DNA of 61,547 bases from Betaproteobacteria bacterium (GCA_028292405.1 JAQGMJ010000066.1:1-61547); one strand, 5' to 3'; shown: positions 1 to 9,570, numbered from the stretch's first letter. Translations and numbers: made by a program. Notes: generated by a model from the letters alone, not told the origin.

Positions 1-2
1 CG

Positions 3-1355
3 CGCACCGCCACCAGCGACGCCTTCACCGGCGCGCCCCTGCCGCCGCCCGCGGCCGTCGGCGCGCCGGCCACCAGCTACACGCCCTCGGCCGCCGGCGC
101 GCTGCAGACTTCCGGTACCCTGGCCCCGCCGCTGGTGGAAGACGACCGCAACCGCCTCACCGTCAACGCCCGCATCATCCTGGCGATCGAGGACGACGTG
201 CACTTCGGCGCCATCCTGCGCGACCTGGCCCATGAAATGGGCTTCCAGTGCGTGGTGGTGCAATCGGCCTCCGACGGCGTCACCGCCGCCTCGCTGTACC
301 GCCCCAGCGCCATCCTGCTCGACATGCGCCTGCCGGACCACACCGGCCTCTCCGTGCTCGACCGCCTGAAGCACAGCCCGCTGACCCGGCACATCCCGGT
401 GCACGTCTGCTCGATGATGGACTACAGCCAGGAGGCGCTGGAGCGCGGCGCCATCGGCTATGCCTTGAAGCCGGTGAACCGCGAGCAACTGGTCGAGGCC
501 TTCCAGCGCCTGGAGGCCAAGTCCACCCAGAGCATGCGCCGCGTGCTGGTGGTGGAAGACGACGAGCGCCAGCGCGAGTCGATCCGCGCCCTGCTGGAGG
601 CGCCGGACGTGCAGATCACCGGCGCCAACACCGGCGCGGCGGCGCTGGAAGCACTGCAAAAGACCACCTTCGACTGCATGGTCATGGACCTGCAGCTGCC
701 GGACATTTCCGGCTACGAAGTGCTGGAGAAAATGGCGCGGCAGGAAAACACCTCCTTCCCGCCGGTGATCGTCTATACCGGGCGCACGCTCAGTCGCGAG
801 GAAGAGGAAAAGCTGCGCCGCCATTCCCGCTCCATCATCATCAAGGACGCGCGCTCGCCGGAGCGCCTGCTCGACGAGGTGACCCTGTTCCTGCACCAGG
901 TGGAGTCGGCGATGCCGCCGGAGCGCCAGCGCATGCTGAAAGTCGCGCGCGACCGCGAAGAGGTGCTCGACGGCCGCCGCGTGCTGGTGGTGGAAGACGA
1001 CGTGCGCAACATCTTCGCCCTCTCCGCCGTGCTCGAGCCCAAGGGCCTGAAGGTGGAATTGGCGCGCAACGGCCGCGAGGCGCTCGACGTGCTGGCGCGC
1101 CTGGACATCGGCCCGCCCAAAGGCATTGACCTGGTGCTGATGGACATCATGATGCCGGAGATGGACGGCATTACCGCGATGCGCGAAATCCGCAAAAAGC
1201 CGGAGTGGAAAAAGCTGCCGATCATCGCGCTGACCGCCAAGGCGATGAAGGACGACCAGGAAAAGTGCCTGGCCGCCGGCGCCAACGACTACATTGCCAA
1301 GCCGCTGGACGTGGAAAAGCTGCTGTCACTGGTGCGAGTATGGATGCCCAAGTAG
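3..1355 (+). CDS. Hybrid sensor kinase, C-terminal part with three receiver domains (5' truncated)
   Basis: The reading frame is open from the window edge, so only the C-terminal part is present. A Pro/Ala/Thr-rich linker of about 45 residues is followed by three receiver domains in series. Their phosphoacceptor motifs are ILLDMRLPD (Asp codon near 321), CMVMDLQLPD and LVLMDIMMPE. The third domain is closest to a canonical receiver, with LTAKAM and YIAKPLD. The second has a less typical end (IIIKDARSPERL). In related proteins such a tail follows a HAMP/HisKA/HATPase module, which would lie left of the window. The stop overlaps the start of cheR by 16 bases, so the genes are co-transcribed and probably act in one phosphorelay. 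A stand-alone multi-receiver protein cannot be excluded. Confidence 0.9.
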   Translation, partial: RTATSDAFTGAPLPPPAAVGAPATSYTPSAAGALQTSGTLAPPLVEDDRNRLTVNARIILAIEDDVHFGAILRDLAHEMGFQCVVVQSASDGVTAASLYRPSAILLDMRLPDHTGLSVLDRLKHSPLTRHIPVHVCSMMDYSQEALERGAIGYALKPVNREQLVEAFQRLEAKSTQSMRRVLVVEDDERQRESIRALLEAPDVQITGANTGAAALEALQKTTFDCMVMDLQLPDISGYEVLEKMARQENTSFPPVIVYTGRTLSREEEEKLRRHSRSIIIKDARSPERLLDEVTLFLHQVESAMPPERQRMLKVARDREEVLDGRRVLVVEDDVRNIFALSAVLEPKGLKVELARNGREALDVLARLDIGPPKGIDLVLMDIMMPEMDGITAMREIRKKPEWKKLPIIALTAKAMKDDQEKCLAAGANDYIAKPLDVEKLLSLVRVWMPK

Positions 1356-2200
1356 AAGTACAAGAGGCGCACGGGCCGGAGAAGGACTTCGACATCGAAA
1401 TCCAGCTCCTGCTGCAGGCCGTGTACCTGAAGTACCACAGCGATTTCCGCGGCTACGCCGGCGCCTCGCTGAAGCGGCGCATGCGCGCGGCAATGGCGCA
1501 TTTCGGCGTACGCACCCTGACGCAATTGCAGGACCGGGTTTTACATGAAGCCGACACCTATCCCGCGCTGATGAACTTTCTCACCGTGCAGGTGAGCGAG
1601 ATGTTCCGCGACCCCAGCTACTTCCGCGCCCTGCGCGAGACGGTGGTGCCGATATTGCGCACCTACCCCTCGCTGAAAATCTGGGTGGCCGGCTGCAGCA
1701 CGGGGGAGGAAGCCTACTCGATGGCCATCCTGCTGCAGGAGGAAGGGCTGCTCGAGCGCAGCATGATCTACGCCACCGACATCAACCCGCAGGCCCTGCA
1801 CACCGCCGAGGCCGGCGTCTACGACGCCGAGCGCCTGACCGGCTTCACCGCCAACCACCGCCTATCCGGCGGCCGTTCCTCGCTTTCCGATTATTACACC
1901 GCCGCCTACGGCCGCGCGGTGTTCGACAAGCAGCTCAAGCAACATTTGGTGTTCTCCGACCACAGCCTGGCCACCGACCATGTGTTCGCCGAAATGCAAC
2001 TGGTGTCCTGCCGCAACGTGCTGATCTATTTCAACCGTCCGCTGCAGGACCGCGCCATCGGCCTGTTTCGCGACTCTTTGGTGCGGCGCGGCTTTCTCGG
2101 CATCGGCGCCAAGGAATCGCTGCGTTTTTCGCAGCACGCCGGCGATTTCGAGGAACTCGTGCGCGAAGACCGCATCTACCAGATGCGGGGTGTGCCATGA
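1340..2200 (+). CDS. cheR: CheR-type protein-glutamate methyltransferase
   Basis: Predicted to transfer methyl groups from S-adenosylmethionine to glutamates of a chemoreceptor-like partner. The 286-residue protein has the all-helical CheR N-domain (about 20-95), then the SAM-binding motif AGCSTGEEAYS at 117-127, and the later motifs IYATDIN and CRNVLIYF typical of CheR. The ATG at 1340 is chosen because it gives the normal CheR N-terminus; the frame is open further upstream, inside the preceding gene. It overlaps the upstream gene by 16 bases and the downstream cheB by 4, indicating translational coupling. No chemoreceptor is visible, so the substrate may be the upstream kinase itself or a receptor elsewhere. 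Confidence 0.93.
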   Translation: MDAQVEVQEAHGPEKDFDIEIQLLLQAVYLKYHSDFRGYAGASLKRRMRAAMAHFGVRTLTQLQDRVLHEADTYPALMNFLTVQVSEMFRDPSYFRALRETVVPILRTYPSLKIWVAGCSTGEEAYSMAILLQEEGLLERSMIYATDINPQALHTAEAGVYDAERLTGFTANHRLSGGRSSLSDYYTAAYGRAVFDKQLKQHLVFSDHSLATDHVFAEMQLVSCRNVLIYFNRPLQDRAIGLFRDSLVRRGFLGIGAKESLRFSQHAGDFEELVREDRIYQMRGVP

Positions 2201-2823
2201 CGGCGGCAATTTCGCTGCACGCGTTCGCTCCCCTGCGCTCGCTGTTGCCGGGTGGGCTGGACGCCATCGTCATCGGCACCTCCGCCGGCGGCATTGAGGC
2301 CCTGGGCGTGCTGTTGCCGGCGCTGCCGGCGACCTTGAAGGCGGCCGTGCTGGTGGTGATCCACCTGCCGCGCGACCGCCCCAGCCTGCTGATCGAGATT
2401 TTTACCAAACGCTGCGCGTTGCGGGTGGAAGAGGCGGAAGACAAGAAACCGATCGAGCCCGGCGTGATCTACTTCGCCCCGCCCGACTATCATCTGCTGG
2501 TCGACCGTGAAGAAGGCAGGCCGGTGCTGGCGCTGTCTTCCGATGAACTGGTGCAATATTCGCGGCCATCGATCGACGTGCTGTTCGAATCCGCCGCCGA
2601 TGTCTATGGAGAACGCCTGATGGGCATGGTCCTTACCGGCGCCAACCAGGACGGCGCCGAAGGGCTGGCCGCGGTGCGCGCCGCCGGCGGTATTGCCGCC
2701 GTGCAGCGCCCGTCCGACGCCCAGGCCGCGATGATGCCGGGCGCCGCGCTGGCACGGGTGCCGGATGCCGATTACGTTTTGACGCTGGCCGAGATGGCAG
2801 GTTTGCTGGCAGGGCTGCAATGA
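2197..2823 (+). CDS. cheB: CheB-type methylesterase without receiver domain
   Basis: Predicted to hydrolyse glutamyl methyl esters, opposing CheR. The 208-residue protein is only the CheB catalytic domain. Its triad is visible: Ser in GTSAGG (about S29), His in VVIHLP (about H56) and Asp in TGANQDGAEG (about D152). The usual N-terminal receiver domain and linker are absent, so control by phosphorylation must come from separate receivers in the operon. The ATG overlaps the cheR stop (ATGA), and its own stop overlaps the next start. Confidence 0.94.
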   Translation: MTAAISLHAFAPLRSLLPGGLDAIVIGTSAGGIEALGVLLPALPATLKAAVLVVIHLPRDRPSLLIEIFTKRCALRVEEAEDKKPIEPGVIYFAPPDYHLLVDREEGRPVLALSSDELVQYSRPSIDVLFESAADVYGERLMGMVLTGANQDGAEGLAAVRAAGGIAAVQRPSDAQAAMMPGAALARVPDADYVLTLAEMAGLLAGLQ

Positions 2824-3974
2824 GGAATACCGAAATGACACCGCCGAGCAATCCCTCAATTGACCAGCCGCCCGGGGTTGAACCGGAAGGTGAACGCATC
2901 AAGTGCCTGCTGGTCGACGACCTGGAGGAAAACCTGCTCGCGCTTTCCGCCCTGCTCAAGCGCGACAACCTCGAGTTGATCACCGCGCGCTCCGGCCCGC
3001 AGGCGCTCGAGTTGCTGCTGGTGCACGACGTCGCGCTGGCGCTGATCGACGTGCAGATGCCGGAAATGGACGGCTTCGAACTGGCCGAGCTGATGCGCGG
3101 CAGCGAGCGCACCCGCCACATCCCGCTGATCTTCGTCACCGCCAGCGGTCGCGACGAGCAGCGCATGTTCCGCGGCTACGAAAGCGGCGCGGTGGATTAT
3201 CTCTACAAGCCGATCGAGCCGCGCATCCTGATCAACAAGGCCGAGGTGTTCTTCCAGCTCTACCGCCAGAAACAGCAACTGGCGCGCGAACTGCACATCC
3301 GCACCGAGACCCTGCGCTTCAACGAAATGTTCGTCGCCACCCTGGGCCACGACCTGCGCTCGCCGCTGGCCGCCATCGTCAACTACGCCGAGCTGCTCGA
3401 CAAGCTGCACGACACCGAGCCGGCGCACAAGGCGGCGCGGCGCATCATCGCCAGCGGCACCCGCATGAGCCGGATGATCGACGACCTGCTCGACCTGGCG
3501 CGCGCACGCCTGGCCGGCGGCATTCCGCTGACCCGCGAAAAGGCCGATCTCGGCGAGATCGCCGGGCGCGTGCTCGACGAGCGCTTCGGCGCCGTGCCCG
3601 AGCGCGCCGTGCGCATCGAGCGCCACGGCGACCTCACCGGTTACTGGGACGGCAGCCGCCTCGGCCAGGCGATCGCCAACCTGGTGGGCAACGCGCAGCA
3701 GCACGGCGCGGAAAACGGAGAGATCATCGTCGCCCTGGACGGCGGCAACCGCGATCACGTCAATTTCCGGGTGGCGAACGCCGGGCAGATTCCGCCAGAG
3801 CTGCTGGCGCATATATTCGACCCCTTCCGCCGCGGCTCGCGCGAGGCCGGCCCGGCCGACGGCTTGGGCCTCGGCCTGTACATCGTGCAGCAGATCGTTG
3901 CCGCGCATCGCGGCAAGATAGAGGTGCAGTCCGACGCCGGGCGCACCGCCTTCAGCGTCCGCCTGCCGCGCTAG
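2820..3974 (+). CDS. Response-regulator/histidine-kinase fusion protein
   Basis: The 384-residue soluble protein has an N-terminal receiver domain (about 27-140; acceptor Asp at 77 in LALIDVQMPE), then HisKA with phosphoacceptor His near 177 (GHDLRSPL) and a HATPase domain with the N-box NLVGNAQQHG and G-box DGLGLGLYIV. There is no membrane segment. It closes the hybrid kinase-cheR-cheB operon; the start overlaps the cheB stop as ATGA, and an in-frame ATG at 2835 is a possible alternative. Family knowledge suggests the receiver takes phosphate from the hybrid kinase and modulates this kinase's own output. Downstream of the stop is a GC hairpin without a T-run. Confidence 0.93.
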   Translation: MRNTEMTPPSNPSIDQPPGVEPEGERIKCLLVDDLEENLLALSALLKRDNLELITARSGPQALELLLVHDVALALIDVQMPEMDGFELAELMRGSERTRHIPLIFVTASGRDEQRMFRGYESGAVDYLYKPIEPRILINKAEVFFQLYRQKQQLARELHIRTETLRFNEMFVATLGHDLRSPLAAIVNYAELLDKLHDTEPAHKAARRIIASGTRMSRMIDDLLDLARARLAGGIPLTREKADLGEIAGRVLDERFGAVPERAVRIERHGDLTGYWDGSRLGQAIANLVGNAQQHGAENGEIIVALDGGNRDHVNFRVANAGQIPPELLAHIFDPFRRGSREAGPADGLGLGLYIVQQIVAAHRGKIEVQSDAGRTAFSVRLPR

Positions 3975-4210
3975 CCGCCCTCGGGCGGCGCGCAAACAGG
4001 GCCGCGCGGCGCGTAAAAGAAGACCTCCGTACAGTGCGCAAGAAGTCGCTGCACGGCACTATTTACCGGCCGTGCCCATGCGTGTCCGCTCCCGGCGCGG
4101 GCCCCGCGCTTGCTCGCCTGAAGGTACGCCGCGGCCCCTGCCGCGCGGACGTGGGACCGGTGCGGGAACAACCCGCGCACGCCACGCCTGACACTTAAAG
4201 GAGATCATCC

Positions 4211-4693
4211 ATGGATACCTACACCCGCGAAGGCGATCGCCACGTGAGCGGCTTTTCCGAAGGCCTGAACGCGCAAGACGTGCGCGAACAGGACGTGAAT
4301 GCCTACGACAGTACAACCTACTGGACCGTGAAGGAAAACGGCCCCGGCCCGCGCGTGATGGCCGCCAGCACCCTGGAAGGCGACAACGTCTACAACCCGG
4401 CCGGCGAAAAGCTCGGCGACATCGACGAAATCATGATCGACGTACCCACCGGGCGTGTAGCCTACGCAGTGCTTTCGGTGGGCGGCTTTCTCGGCATCGG
4501 CGACAAGCTGCTGGCCATTCCCTGGCGCGCCCTGCGCCTGGACCCGCAGAACAAGCGCTTCATCCTCGACGTCCCGAAGGAACGCTTGAACGAGGCCAAG
4601 GGGTTCGACAAGGACCAGTGGCCGTCAATGGCCGACGAGCGCTGGGCCACGGAACTGCACAACTACTACGGCGCGCCTTATTACTGGCGCTGA
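4211..4693 (+). CDS. PRC-barrel domain protein
   Basis: The 160-residue protein carries one PRC-barrel (about 52-125) with the typical GEKLGDIDEIMIDVPTGRVA and FLGIGDKLLAIPW elements, flanked by a polar N-terminus and a Trp/Tyr-rich C-terminus (ERWATELHNYYGAPYYWR). No signal peptide or membrane segment is present. Stand-alone PRC-barrel proteins are common and often stress-induced, but a precise role is unknown. A strong ribosome site AAAGGAGAT precedes the ATG, and a clear intrinsic terminator follows, so it is probably monocistronic. Confidence 0.88.
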   Translation: MDTYTREGDRHVSGFSEGLNAQDVREQDVNAYDSTTYWTVKENGPGPRVMAASTLEGDNVYNPAGEKLGDIDEIMIDVPTGRVAYAVLSVGGFLGIGDKLLAIPWRALRLDPQNKRFILDVPKERLNEAKGFDKDQWPSMADERWATELHNYYGAPYYWR

Positions 4694-4737
4694 TCGGCGT
4701 TGATTCGGCACCGGCGGCTGACCGGTCAATAAGGCAA

Positions 4738-4761
4738 GGGGCGCGCAAGCGCCCCTTTTTT
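4738..4761 (+). terminator. Intrinsic terminator after the PRC-barrel gene
   Basis: A 7-bp GC stem (GGGGCGC / GCGCCCC) with a GCAA loop is followed by six T residues, 45 bases after the stop. Confidence 0.92.
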
Positions 4762-5080
4762 GATGGGCCGCCGCTTCGCGCCTCACGTGGTTTTGTCTCT
4801 GGCGGAAGGACCTCCCCACTTCTCGCCCCGGCGCGTATTCGCCCGCTTTTGCGCTTTTGCGACCCTATCGTTAACCCTAGTGCCAAACTCCATGATTATT
4901 CCCATGGCATATTTATTTGAGCATATGATTTAATTTGAGGGGGGCGCACATGCCCAGGCAATCGCAGCGTGAGACACCGCGATGCATGGAATGCGCGGGG
5001 AATAAACCTCTCCGCGCAGTTGTATACACACGAGCGGTGCCGCATGGACGGCGCCGCCGAACCCAACCAAAGGAGACAAT
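4762..5080. other. Promoter region of the OFA transporter, with repeated GCATAT motifs
   Basis: No gene is seen in this gap. An AT-rich stretch at 4890-4935 contains two GCATAT hexamers (4907-4912 and 4921-4926), the second within TTTGAGCATATG. The same TAGAGCATAT word occurs twice upstream of the regulator at 10505-11593, which makes this a candidate operator and promoter region for the transporter. I could not place -35 and -10 boxes with confidence. Confidence 0.45.
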
Positions 5081-6751
5081 ATGTCATCTGTCGTCGCGGG
5101 AGCGAACACAGGGGGTGGCGACGAAACAGGGTTGCTGTCGAAGGAACGCACCATCGCCGGCGCGGGCTACAACCGCTGGCTGGTGCCGCCGGCAGCCCTT
5201 GCCATCCATCTTTGTATCGGCATGGCCTACGGCTTTTCGGTGTTCTGGCTGCCGCTGTCCAAAGCCATCGGCATTAAGTCCGCCGTCGCCTGCCCGGCCG
5301 GCACCGGGTTCTTCGACGAACTGTTCGTCACCAGTTGCGACTGGAAAATCGCCACGCTGGGGTGGATGTACACTTTGTTCTTCGTCTTCCTCGGCTGCTC
5401 GGCGGCGATCTGGGGCGGCTGGCTGGAGCGCGTCGGCCCGCGCAAGGCCGGCGTGGTCTCGGCGCTGTGCTGGTGCGGCGGCATGCTGCTCTCGGCCATC
5501 GGCGTCTACACCCACCAGTTCTGGCTGATGGTGCTGGGCTCGGGAGTGATCGGCGGCATCGGCCTGGGCCTGGGCTACATCAGCCCGGTCTCCACCCTGA
5601 TCAAATGGTTTCCCGACCGGCGCGGCATGGCCACCGGCATGGCCATCATGGGCTTCGGCGGCGGCGCGATGATCGGCTCGCCCCTGGCGGCCCTGCTGAT
5701 GAAGAATTTCGCCAGCGCCACCGGCGTCGGCGTGTGGGAAACCTTCGTCGTGATGGCCATCGGCTACTTCGTCTTCATGATGGGCGGCGCCTTCGGCTAC
5801 CGCATCCCGGCCACCGGCTGGAAGCCGGCCGGCTGGACCCCGCCGGTGGCGGCCAACGCCAACGCGATGATCACCCAGCGCCACGTGCACGTGAAAAAGG
5901 TCTGGGGCATCCCGCAGTTCTGGCTGGTGTGGATGGTGCTGTGCATGAACGTCTCGGCCGGCATCGGCGTGATCGGCATGGCCAGCCCGATGCTGCAGGA
6001 AGTGTTCGGCGGCAGCCTGATCGGCGTAGCGAAAAAATTCAGCGAACTGAGCAAGGAAGAACTCACCGCGATCGCCGGGGTCGCCGCCGGCTTTGCCGCG
6101 CTGATCTCGCTGTTCAACATCGGCGGGCGCTTTTTCTGGGCCAGCATGTCCGACTTCTTCGGCCGCAGGATGACCTACGTCATCTTTTTCGTGCTCGGGG
6201 CCATCTGCTACGGCAGCCTGCCGTCGAGCGCCAACGCCGGTAACCAGTTGTTGTTCGTCGGCGCGGTGTGCATCATCCTGTCGATGTACGGCGGCGGCTT
6301 CGCCACCGTGCCCGCCTATCTCGCCGACCTGTTCGGCACGCAAATGGTAGGCGCCATACACGGCCGGCTGCTGACGGCCTGGGCTACCGCCGGCATCATC
6401 GGCCCGGTGGTGGTCAACTACATGCGCGAGTACCAGCTCGGCATCGGCATCCCGCGCGCGCAGGTGTACAACCAGACCATGTACATCCTGGTGGGCATGC
6501 TGGCCATCGGCCTGATCTGCAACCTGATGGTCCGTCCGCTGGCCGACAAGTGGTTCATGACCGATGCCGAACTGGCCGAGGAAAAAAAGCTGGCGCACGA
6601 GCGTGCCACCGCCTCGGAAGTCGGCGGCGTCGCGGTCTCGGACGCGCCGAGCAGCCCGGCAGTCGTGGGCCTGGCCTGGCTGGCGGTCGGCATCCCGCTC
6701 GCCTGGGGTGTCTACATGACCCTGATCAGCGCCGCGAAGTTCTTCCACTAA
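5081..6751 (+). CDS. MFS transporter, oxalate/formate antiporter (OFA) family
   Basis: A 556-residue inner-membrane protein with twelve or more hydrophobic segments. The OFA-type signatures are AAIWGGWLERVGPRKAG after TM2, SPVSTLIKWFPDRRGMATG after TM4, and WASMSDFFGRRMTY in the second half. The family exchanges small carboxylates such as oxalate/formate or takes up monocarboxylates; the substrate here is not shown. It is longer than OxlT (about 420 residues), owing to extended loops (270-330) and an extra C-terminal segment. A good ribosome site (AAAGGAGACAAT) fixes the start. It converges on a ThDP decarboxylase-like gene across a shared bidirectional terminator, so a 2-oxo acid or related carboxylate is a reasonable guess. 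Confidence 0.88.
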   Translation: MSSVVAGANTGGGDETGLLSKERTIAGAGYNRWLVPPAALAIHLCIGMAYGFSVFWLPLSKAIGIKSAVACPAGTGFFDELFVTSCDWKIATLGWMYTLFFVFLGCSAAIWGGWLERVGPRKAGVVSALCWCGGMLLSAIGVYTHQFWLMVLGSGVIGGIGLGLGYISPVSTLIKWFPDRRGMATGMAIMGFGGGAMIGSPLAALLMKNFASATGVGVWETFVVMAIGYFVFMMGGAFGYRIPATGWKPAGWTPPVAANANAMITQRHVHVKKVWGIPQFWLVWMVLCMNVSAGIGVIGMASPMLQEVFGGSLIGVAKKFSELSKEELTAIAGVAAGFAALISLFNIGGRFFWASMSDFFGRRMTYVIFFVLGAICYGSLPSSANAGNQLLFVGAVCIILSMYGGGFATVPAYLADLFGTQMVGAIHGRLLTAWATAGIIGPVVVNYMREYQLGIGIPRAQVYNQTMYILVGMLAIGLICNLMVRPLADKWFMTDAELAEEKKLAHERATASEVGGVAVSDAPSSPAVVGLAWLAVGIPLAWGVYMTLISAAKFFH

Positions 6752-6766
6752 GCAGGGCCATGCAAT

Positions 6767-6801
6767 AAAAAACGGGCGGGACGACAAGTCCCGCCCGTTT
6801 T
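6767..6801. terminator. Bidirectional intrinsic terminator between convergent genes
   Basis: A 13-bp stem (AAACGGGCGGGAC / GTCCCGCCCGTTT) with a 5-base loop. A T-run on the right serves the plus strand and an A-run on the left serves the minus strand. Confidence 0.92.
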
Positions 6802-6830
6802 CATTTGGAGGCCGCCTGTTTGCGCGCTGC

Positions 6831-8489
6831 CTACTGCGCCAGGCGCTTCCAGGCGGTCGCCTGGGTCGGCGAGGTGCGCACATGGACGATGGTCGGCACG
6901 TCGCTGGGCAAGAGCGCCTCGGCGATCTTCGCCGCGATCTCGTCATGGCTGGCGATGCTGATGCCGCGCGCGCCGAAGGAACGCCCCCAGGCCGCGAAGT
7001 CCGGGCTGAACAACTCGGTGGCGGGGCGAAACTCGTTGCCCGGGTAGCGCGCGCGCTGGTGCATGGCGATGGTGCCGTAGGCATGGTTGTCGGCCACCAC
7101 AAGCACCGGCGCCACGCTATAGAGGCGCGCAGTGGCCAGTTCATTCCCCGTCATCATTGCCCCGCCGTCGCCGACATAGCCGATCACCTGGCGCTTCGGG
7201 TCGGCCAGCGCGGCAGCTACCGCCATCGGCACGCCCGAGCCCATCGCGCCGACCACCGAGCTCAGGAACACCTGGCTCTTCCTGAACCTGGTGTAGCGAT
7301 GGATGAAGGTGGAAAAATTGCCGGCGTCCGAGGTAATCGCCGCATCGTCGCGCAGGTGCTTGTTGATCTCGCACACCACGGCGGCGAAGTTGACGCCGTC
7401 TTCCACGCCTTCCCATTGTGGCGTGGCCACCTTTTCCTGCAGCGCGTGCAGGTGCGCGACCCACGCCTTGCGCGCGTCCGGCGATTTGATGCTGGCGTCG
7501 GACTGGTTCAGTTCCTCGACCAGCGTCGCCGGATCGCAGGCCAGGCCGAGGGCCGGCACCCAGACCCGGCCGATCTCCTGCGCGTCCGGCCACACATGCA
7601 CCAGCGGCACCTGCGGCACCGGCTGCATCGGGAAAGTATAGGACTGGCTCACCGGGTCGGTGAGGCGCTCGCCCAGCGCGATCAGCAAATCGCATCGCTT
7701 GATCTCGTCGAGCAGCGCCGGCGGCGTGCGAATGCCGATGTAGCCCGCATAGTGTGGATGCGCGCTGTCGAAAAAATGCGGCCGGCGGTTGGTGGTGCAG
7801 ACCGGCAGGCAGAACTTTTCCGCCAGCGCATGCACCGCTTCGCGCGCCGCCGCATTGCCGATGGCGCTGCCCACATACAGCACCGGGCGCTCGGCTGCCT
7901 CGATCATTGCCTTGAGTTGCGCAAGGCCGGCCTGCCCCGGCCCGGAAAGCGGGCGCGGCCGCACCGGCGCGGCAGCGCCTTCGGCCGGCAATGTCAGCAC
8001 GTCTTCCGGCAGCACCACCGCCACCGCCCCCGGCGTGCCCGAGCGCGCCAGATGAAAGGCGCGGCCGATGGCTTCCGCCGCATTACTCGGGTTGTTCACC
8101 TCGATCACGCCCTTGGTCACGTCGGCGAGGATCTTGCTGTAGTTCTGCTCCTGCAGCGCCATCCGCCCCATTTCCTTGGTGTCCACCTGGCCCACCAGCA
8201 CCACCAGCGGCGTTGCGTCCTGGTGCGCGGTGTGCAGGGCAATCATCGCGTTGGACAGCCCCGGCCCGCGCGACACCATGCACACGCCCGGCATGTCGTT
8301 CAGCACGCCGTCGGCAATCGCCATGTAACCCGCGCCGCTTTCATGGCGGCAGACAATGAGCTGCACGCGCGCGCCGCGCAGCAGTGCGTCGGTGACGCCG
8401 AGAAAGCTTTCGCCCGGCACGAAAAACACGCGCTTGACCCCATGCTCGGCGAGCGAGGCGGTGATTTGATCGGATACGGTGATGGTCAT
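6831..8489 (-). CDS. Thiamine-diphosphate-dependent enzyme (acetolactate synthase/benzoylformate decarboxylase-like)
   Basis: A 552-residue ThDP enzyme of the POX/IlvB/MdlC fold. The conserved Glu that activates the thiazolium lies in VCRHESGAG (about E50). The diphosphate/metal site is a GDGGAMMTGNE motif followed by the matching Asn in VVADNHAYGT. No FAD-specific assignment is possible by eye. Reactions in the family are 2-oxo acid decarboxylation or carboligation. The ATG at 8489 is chosen because a longer in-frame start would run into the adjacent binding-protein gene. It sits 37 bases from that gene on the same strand, and the block also holds an RraA-like lyase, suggesting one catabolic operon. 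Confidence 0.87.
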   Translation of the reverse strand: MTITVSDQITASLAEHGVKRVFFVPGESFLGVTDALLRGARVQLIVCRHESGAGYMAIADGVLNDMPGVCMVSRGPGLSNAMIALHTAHQDATPLVVLVGQVDTKEMGRMALQEQNYSKILADVTKGVIEVNNPSNAAEAIGRAFHLARSGTPGAVAVVLPEDVLTLPAEGAAAPVRPRPLSGPGQAGLAQLKAMIEAAERPVLYVGSAIGNAAAREAVHALAEKFCLPVCTTNRRPHFFDSAHPHYAGYIGIRTPPALLDEIKRCDLLIALGERLTDPVSQSYTFPMQPVPQVPLVHVWPDAQEIGRVWVPALGLACDPATLVEELNQSDASIKSPDARKAWVAHLHALQEKVATPQWEGVEDGVNFAAVVCEINKHLRDDAAITSDAGNFSTFIHRYTRFRKSQVFLSSVVGAMGSGVPMAVAAALADPKRQVIGYVGDGGAMMTGNELATARLYSVAPVLVVADNHAYGTIAMHQRARYPGNEFRPATELFSPDFAAWGRSFGARGISIASHDEIAAKIAEALLPSDVPTIVHVRTSPTQATAWKRLAQ

Positions 8490-8526
8490 TGAGACGGGTT
8501 TTCGTTTCAGTTCGTTGCGGTCGTGC

Positions 8527-9492
8527 TTACTTCGGATTGGGTTGCAGCACGCCGTCGGCGGCAAGCTTTTTCCAGCGCGCGGTGTCCTGCTTCAAATATT
8601 CCTCGTACTGCTCAACGGTCATCTTGCCCTGCTCCGCGCCGGCGGCGTTGATCACCTTCACATTGGCCGGGTCCTGCAGGCCCTTGAGCAGCACAGCCGA
8701 AAGCTTGTGGATGATCGCCGGCGGCGTGCCCTTGGGCGCGACGATGCCGAATACCGACATGATGTCTGCATTCGGAAAGCCGGCTTCGGCCATGGTCGGA
8801 ATGTTCGGCGCCGCGCTCCAGCGGTTCGGCGAAGTAATCGCCAGCGCCTTTACCTTGCCGGCGGCGGCATTCGGCAGCCCGCTGTTGAGGTTATCGAACA
8901 TGATGCTGACGCGCCCGCCGAGCAGGTCGGTCTGCGCCGCCGCCGTGCCCTTGTAAGGCACGTGGACCAGCTTGGTGCCGGTGGCCGAAGCGAAGATCAC
9001 CCCCGCCAGGTGGCTCACGGTGCCCAGGCCCGCCGAGGCGAAGCTCACCTGCTCCGGGTTCTTGCGCGCGTACTCCACCAGCTCCTTCGGGCTGTTCACC
9101 GGCATGTTGGCGGCCACCACCAACACGTTGGGCGCCACCGCCAGCATGGTCACCGGGGCGAAGCGTTTCAGTATCTCGTTGTTCGGCTCGCGGTCGGCCA
9201 CCGGGTTGACGATGTCGGCGAACACGTTCACCAGCAGGGTGTAGCCGTCCGGCGCGGCGTTGGCCACCTGGGTCGCGCCAATCGCGCCGCTGGCCCCGGG
9301 CCGGTTGTCCACCAGCGCCTGCGCACCCAGGCTGCTGGTGAGGATTTGCGCGGCAATGCGGCCGGTGATGTCGGTCGGCCCGCCGGCGGTGAAGCCCACT
9401 ACCAGCTTGATCGGCTTGTCGGGATACTCGGCCAGCGCTGGCGCGCTTGCGGCGGCGCACAGCAGCAGGGCGCACATGATGGTTTTTTTCAT
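8527..9492 (-). CDS. Bug/TctC family tripartite tricarboxylate-type periplasmic binding protein
   Basis: A 321-residue exported binding protein with signal peptide (1-21, cleavage after PALA). The family signatures are PDKPIKLVVGFTAGGPTDITGR, VDNRPGASG, APDGYTLL and VHVPYKGTAAA. Such proteins bind small carboxylates in the periplasm. No TctA/TctB membrane partner is encoded nearby, so it is an orphan, as is common in Burkholderiales. It lies between the ThDP enzyme and the RraA-like gene on the same strand and presumably recognises their substrate. Confidence 0.93.
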   Translation of the reverse strand: MKKTIMCALLLCAAASAPALAEYPDKPIKLVVGFTAGGPTDITGRIAAQILTSSLGAQALVDNRPGASGAIGATQVANAAPDGYTLLVNVFADIVNPVADREPNNEILKRFAPVTMLAVAPNVLVVAANMPVNSPKELVEYARKNPEQVSFASAGLGTVSHLAGVIFASATGTKLVHVPYKGTAAAQTDLLGGRVSIMFDNLNSGLPNAAAGKVKALAITSPNRWSAAPNIPTMAEAGFPNADIMSVFGIVAPKGTPPAIIHKLSAVLLKGLQDPANVKVINAAGAEQGKMTVEQYEEYLKQDTARWKKLAADGVLQPNPK

Positions 9493-9570
9493 CTTTGTCT
9501 CCGGTTATTGGCAGCCGGCGGCACGGGCCGCCGGCGCTGCGGCTATTTTTGCGCTTCTTTACACGTGTCT

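Noticed and set aside
5084..7144. 686-codon minus-strand open frame across the OFA transporter
   Set aside because: It is antisense to a gene with clear MFS signatures and consists of His/Ala/Asp-rich low-complexity sequence typical of GC-rich shadow frames.
6882..8492. 536-codon plus-strand frame opposite the ThDP enzyme
   Set aside because: Shadow of the real ThDP gene; Arg/His/Ala-rich, no motif.
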